In this document: positions 5,975 to 7,681 of the stretch, one piece after another
Numbering within the stretch: position 1 is the stretch's first letter
How the letters are laid out: each line of letters starts with the position of its first letter
From: an uncultured Synergistaceae bacterium
GTDB taxonomy: Bacteria; Synergistota; Synergistia; Synergistales; Dethiosulfovibrionaceae
DNA length: 7,681 nucleotides
Assembly: GCA_902489135.1 (NCBI GenBank)
Contig: CABTYW010000075.1
Coordinates: 1-7,681 of the forward strand
Direction of reading: 5' to 3'
The notes under the pieces: model-generated
What the model was told of the DNA's origin: nothing
Database searches by the model: none
The model's input: the letters and a program-made list of their open reading frames with translations, nothing else
Position numbers and translations under genes: made by a program

Positions 5975-6300
5975 TCGTTGTATTTTTCCGCCGAACGCCA
6001 TGCAAACGCCGCCTTTGAGATTGAAATGCAAAAAGATTTTGATGGGGATCGCTGGTTCAATGGGCATTTTACGAAAATTCCATGAAATTTTTACGGCTCT
6101 CACAAAAACTTTTCGCGTTTGGCCGCCGCTCACCCTCCGACACCCCCGGAGATCACGGCACCGTGCGCAGATGGAACGGACCAATCGGCGTATCTTGCGT
6201 CTTCCTTGACAAACGCCGAAGAACCTTCGAGCTCCCTGCGTCCACTGACTGTCGCCCCCCGGCAGCGGCTTAAGAACGCATAAAAAACATCTGACCAGGC
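5975..6300 (+). other. Intergenic region of about 325 bp, no gene recognised
   Basis: Small open frames exist here on both strands, but none has a ribosome binding site or a recognisable protein. The minus-strand frame crosses the trxB terminator. The first half is AT-richer than its surroundings and holds a weak inverted repeat, AAAATT/AATTTT (6074-6079 and 6086-6091), plus the word TTTTACG twice (6067-6073 and 6089-6095). A TTGACA at 6206-6211 has no partner -10. The final part includes an A-tract (about 6282-6287) just upstream of the hrcA -35, which could act as an UP-like element. An unrecognised small RNA or a decayed gene cannot be excluded. Confidence 0.6.
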
Positions 6301-6329
6301 TTGACATTAGGCTTACTTCCTGCTATTCT
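6301..6329 (+). promoter_or_regulatory. Sigma70-type promoter of the hrcA-grpE operon
   Basis: A consensus -35 TTGACA (6301-6306), a 17-bp spacer and -10 TATTCT (6324-6329) with an upstream TGC (6321-6323) form a strong extended-type promoter. Transcription should start near 6336, in or just after a run of seven T, about 13 bp before the CIRCE operator. A repressor bound there would block promoter clearance. Confidence 0.88.
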
Positions 6330-6348
6330 TTTTTTCGTAGTTAATGCA

Positions 6349-6375
6349 TTAGCACTCTTTATTATTGAGTGCTAA
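6349..6375 (+). promoter_or_regulatory. CIRCE operator (HrcA binding site)
   Basis: TTAGCACTC, nine bases, then GAGTGCTAA is a perfect match to the CIRCE inverted repeat. HrcA dimers bind it and repress chaperone operons until heat stress draws away GroEL, which is needed to keep HrcA active. It lies in the leader between promoter and hrcA, implying autoregulation of hrcA and co-regulation of grpE and the genes that follow. Confidence 0.98.
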
Positions 6376-6385
6376 TAATACGAAT

Positions 6386-6392
6386 GGAGGTG
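6386..6392 (+). promoter_or_regulatory. Ribosome binding site that fixes the hrcA GTG start
   Basis: GGAGGTG lies 5 nt before GTG 6398. The open frame extends upstream to a TTG at 6365, but that start would lie within CIRCE and has no ribosome binding site. Confidence 0.85.
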
Positions 6393-6397
6393 CGGCC

Positions 6398-7438
6398 GTG
6401 CTCACAGAACGACAGTTGGAAATCGTTTTTGCCGTGGTTTACGAGTACATTAAAACCGGCGAGCCCGTGGGGTCGCGCACCATTTCCCGCAAGTTCCTGA
6501 AAAATCACAGCGCCGCCACCATCCGCAACGAGATGTCCGATCTGGAAGAGATGGGCTATTTTACCCAGCCCCATTCGTCGGCGGGCAGACTTCCCACTTC
6601 AATGGCATATCGTGTGTACGTCAATTCCATTCTGCATCGTCCCAGCGTGCCGCCGCCGGAGATCGCGCGATGGATCCATCGTCTTTCCGGCCAGCTTCGG
6701 AGCTTTGACGAGCAGTTGGCCGAAGCGGCCCGTTTCCTGGGGCGGTTCACGCGCTGTTTCAGCGTCGCCGCCGTTGCCCCTTTGGAAAGTCTGAAGCTGC
6801 GCAAAGCCGACCTCATCAGGTTGCTGCCCGACGTTCTTCTTTTGCTTCTGGTGGTGGAAAACGGCACGGTGCATCACAGCCGAATTCGCATTTCCCCGGA
6901 CGTGACGCAGGAAGATCTTGACGCCTTTGCGGCGGTGGTTAATCATATGGCGGCGGAAACGCCCTGGAACGAAATTCGTGCCGCCCTTGAAGACTGGCTG
7001 AGCCGCCACAACACCGGGCGATGGAGCCTGCTGTGTCCCATCTTTGAAGAGATTGACCGGATTATGATCGGCGAGGCGATGACCGTATCCACCGGCGGCG
7101 TGCGCGAAGTTTTCACCTCGGAGGTCAATGAGGAGGCCGACGAACGCCGCGGGCGGATTAATGCCATCTCCAACCTCATGGATACCCGCGAAGACCTCGA
7201 GCAATTTATCACCGACTACGCCGCCGACGAAGGCTTGAAAGTGACCATCGGCGACGAAAACGCGAGCCCCGTCATGCAGGGCTGCTCCGTGATGGTATCC
7301 ACCGCCACGGGCGGCGGACGCAAATCCATGGTGGGACTTGTCGGCCCCCTGCGCATGAATTACGCAAACTCGATTGCCGTGCTGAAAGCCGTTCTCGACG
7401 GCCTCAGCGGCATCGCCGCGGAAAAGGAGGACTCTTAA
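6398..7438 (+). CDS. hrcA: Heat-inducible transcription repressor HrcA
   Basis: Represses class I heat-shock operons by binding CIRCE; the operator just upstream shows autoregulation. The product is 346 residues from a GTG start, the normal family size. The N-terminal winged helix-turn-helix covers about 1-75, with GEPVGSRTIS (21-30), the recognition region SAATIRNEMSDLEEMGY (38-54) and the wing QPHSSAGRLPT (57-67), all strongly conserved in HrcA. The middle is the divergent GAF-like and dimerisation part. The C-terminal GPLRMNY (316-322) is the family's closing motif. The stop is 2 nt before grpE, so the two genes form one operon. Nothing appears truncated. Confidence 0.97.
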   Translation: MLTERQLEIVFAVVYEYIKTGEPVGSRTISRKFLKNHSAATIRNEMSDLEEMGYFTQPHSSAGRLPTSMAYRVYVNSILHRPSVPPPEIARWIHRLSGQLRSFDEQLAEAARFLGRFTRCFSVAAVAPLESLKLRKADLIRLLPDVLLLLLVVENGTVHHSRIRISPDVTQEDLDAFAAVVNHMAAETPWNEIRAALEDWLSRHNTGRWSLLCPIFEEIDRIMIGEAMTVSTGGVREVFTSEVNEEADERRGRINAISNLMDTREDLEQFITDYAADEGLKVTIGDENASPVMQGCSVMVSTATGGGRKSMVGLVGPLRMNYANSIAVLKAVLDGLSGIAAEKEDS

Positions 7439-7440
7439 TT

Positions 7441-7681
7441 ATGGAAGAGAAGAAGAAGAGGGTGGAAGCGGCTGCCGAAAATGCCGGCGCGCCGCAACCT
7501 GAAACTCCGCAGCCCTCTGAGACTGATATGAGTGCACAACTGAAAGAACTGAAAGAACAGTATCAACAGATGCGTGAAATCGCCGCCCGCGCACAAGCCG
7601 ACGGCATCAACTACCGCAACTGGGCGGAACGGGAGATGACGCGCCTCAAAACCTACGGCAGCGAACGCGCCGTGATAGCCA
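7441..7681 (+). CDS. grpE: Nucleotide exchange factor GrpE, 3'-truncated by window edge
   Basis: GrpE releases ADP from DnaK in the DnaK-DnaJ-GrpE chaperone cycle. Only the first 80 codons are visible, and the frame is open to the edge. Residues 1-29 form a charged, low-complexity, probably disordered tail rich in Glu, Lys, Ala and Pro. From about residue 30 a heptad-like helix begins (LKELKEQYQQM), followed by the family core RAQADGINYRNWAEREM (about 50-66). This matches the usual RAQAdfeNyrkR.erE pattern, though the Gly-Ile for the typical Phe-Glu and the Trp for the usual Arg are mild departures. AAGGAGG (7424-7430), inside the end of hrcA, lies 10 nt before the ATG. Position after CIRCE-hrcA supports the call; dnaK and dnaJ are expected downstream. 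Confidence 0.93.
   Translation, partial: MEEKKKRVEAAAENAGAPQPETPQPSETDMSAQLKELKEQYQQMREIAARAQADGINYRNWAEREMTRLKTYGSERAVIA

Noticed and set aside
4956..6005. Long minus-strand open frame (349 codons) opposite trxB
   Set aside because: It is a shadow of trxB caused by GC-rich third positions. The product is a repetitive Gly/Ala/His/Asp mix and it reads through the trxB terminator stem.
6045..6065. GGTTCAA word resembling a tRNA T-loop
   Set aside because: The flanking bases do not form a 5-bp T-stem, and no acceptor, D or anticodon arms fit around it.
6206..6234. TTGACA in the gap as a second promoter for hrcA
   Set aside because: No -10 element lies at proper spacing. The TTGACA at 6301 with TGC-TATTCT is far better.
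5915..6307. Minus-strand open frame (130 codons) in the trxB-hrcA gap
   Set aside because: It has no ribosome binding site, the product is Arg/Cys-rich with no known motifs, and it crosses the trxB terminator and stop codon.
1..7681. CRISPR array, prophage, defence or toxin-antitoxin system
   Set aside because: I saw no regularly spaced repeats, and no gene resembles phage, Cas, restriction or toxin-antitoxin families. The only mobile component is the IS at the left edge.

Overview
The window is a stretch of bacterial chromosome, about 58-60% GC by eye, carrying mainly housekeeping genes, all on the + strand. The gene set and order (rpmE, thyX, DUF1385/YqhQ, prfA, prmC, then trxB, then CIRCE-hrcA-grpE), the flavin-dependent thymidylate synthase and the strong GGAGG-type ribosome binding sites suggest an anaerobe of the Synergistota or a related Firmicutes-like lineage. 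I favour Synergistota, possibly near Pyramidobacter. This assignment is inference from gene content and protein style, not from a database comparison.

Layout. Positions 1-778 are the right part of an insertion sequence with a DDE transposase whose 5' end lies outside the window. Its probable right end, reading ...TTGACA, lies just upstream of the promoter of rpmE (892-1125, ribosomal protein L31), which ends in a clear terminator. After a GC-rich spacer of about 200 bp comes a tightly packed block: thyX (1363-2016), a DUF1385/YqhQ-like membrane protein (2013-2966), prfA (2963-4039) and prmC (4036-4896). Each neighbouring pair overlaps by the same 4 nt, ATGA. A short spacer with an extended -10 element leads to trxB (4995-5918), which closes with a perfect 15-bp-stem terminator. 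About 325 bp without a convincing gene follows. The heat-shock operon then begins with a sigma70-type promoter, a perfect CIRCE operator, hrcA (6398-7438) and the first 80 codons of grpE (7441 to the edge).

How the genes work together. PrfA (release factor 1) and PrmC, the methyltransferase that modifies the release-factor GGQ glutamine, are a functional pair encoded head to tail. L31 also belongs to translation. ThyX makes dTMP. TrxB reduces thioredoxin. HrcA represses its own operon through CIRCE, and GrpE is the nucleotide exchange factor of DnaK, which probably lies just downstream.

I did not find an obviously new system. The points most worth a second look are the DUF1385 protein of unknown function locked into the release-factor operon, a 10-bp tandem duplication exactly at the prfA/prmC junction that leaves PrfA unchanged, and the IS end that has displaced whatever originally lay upstream of rpmE.
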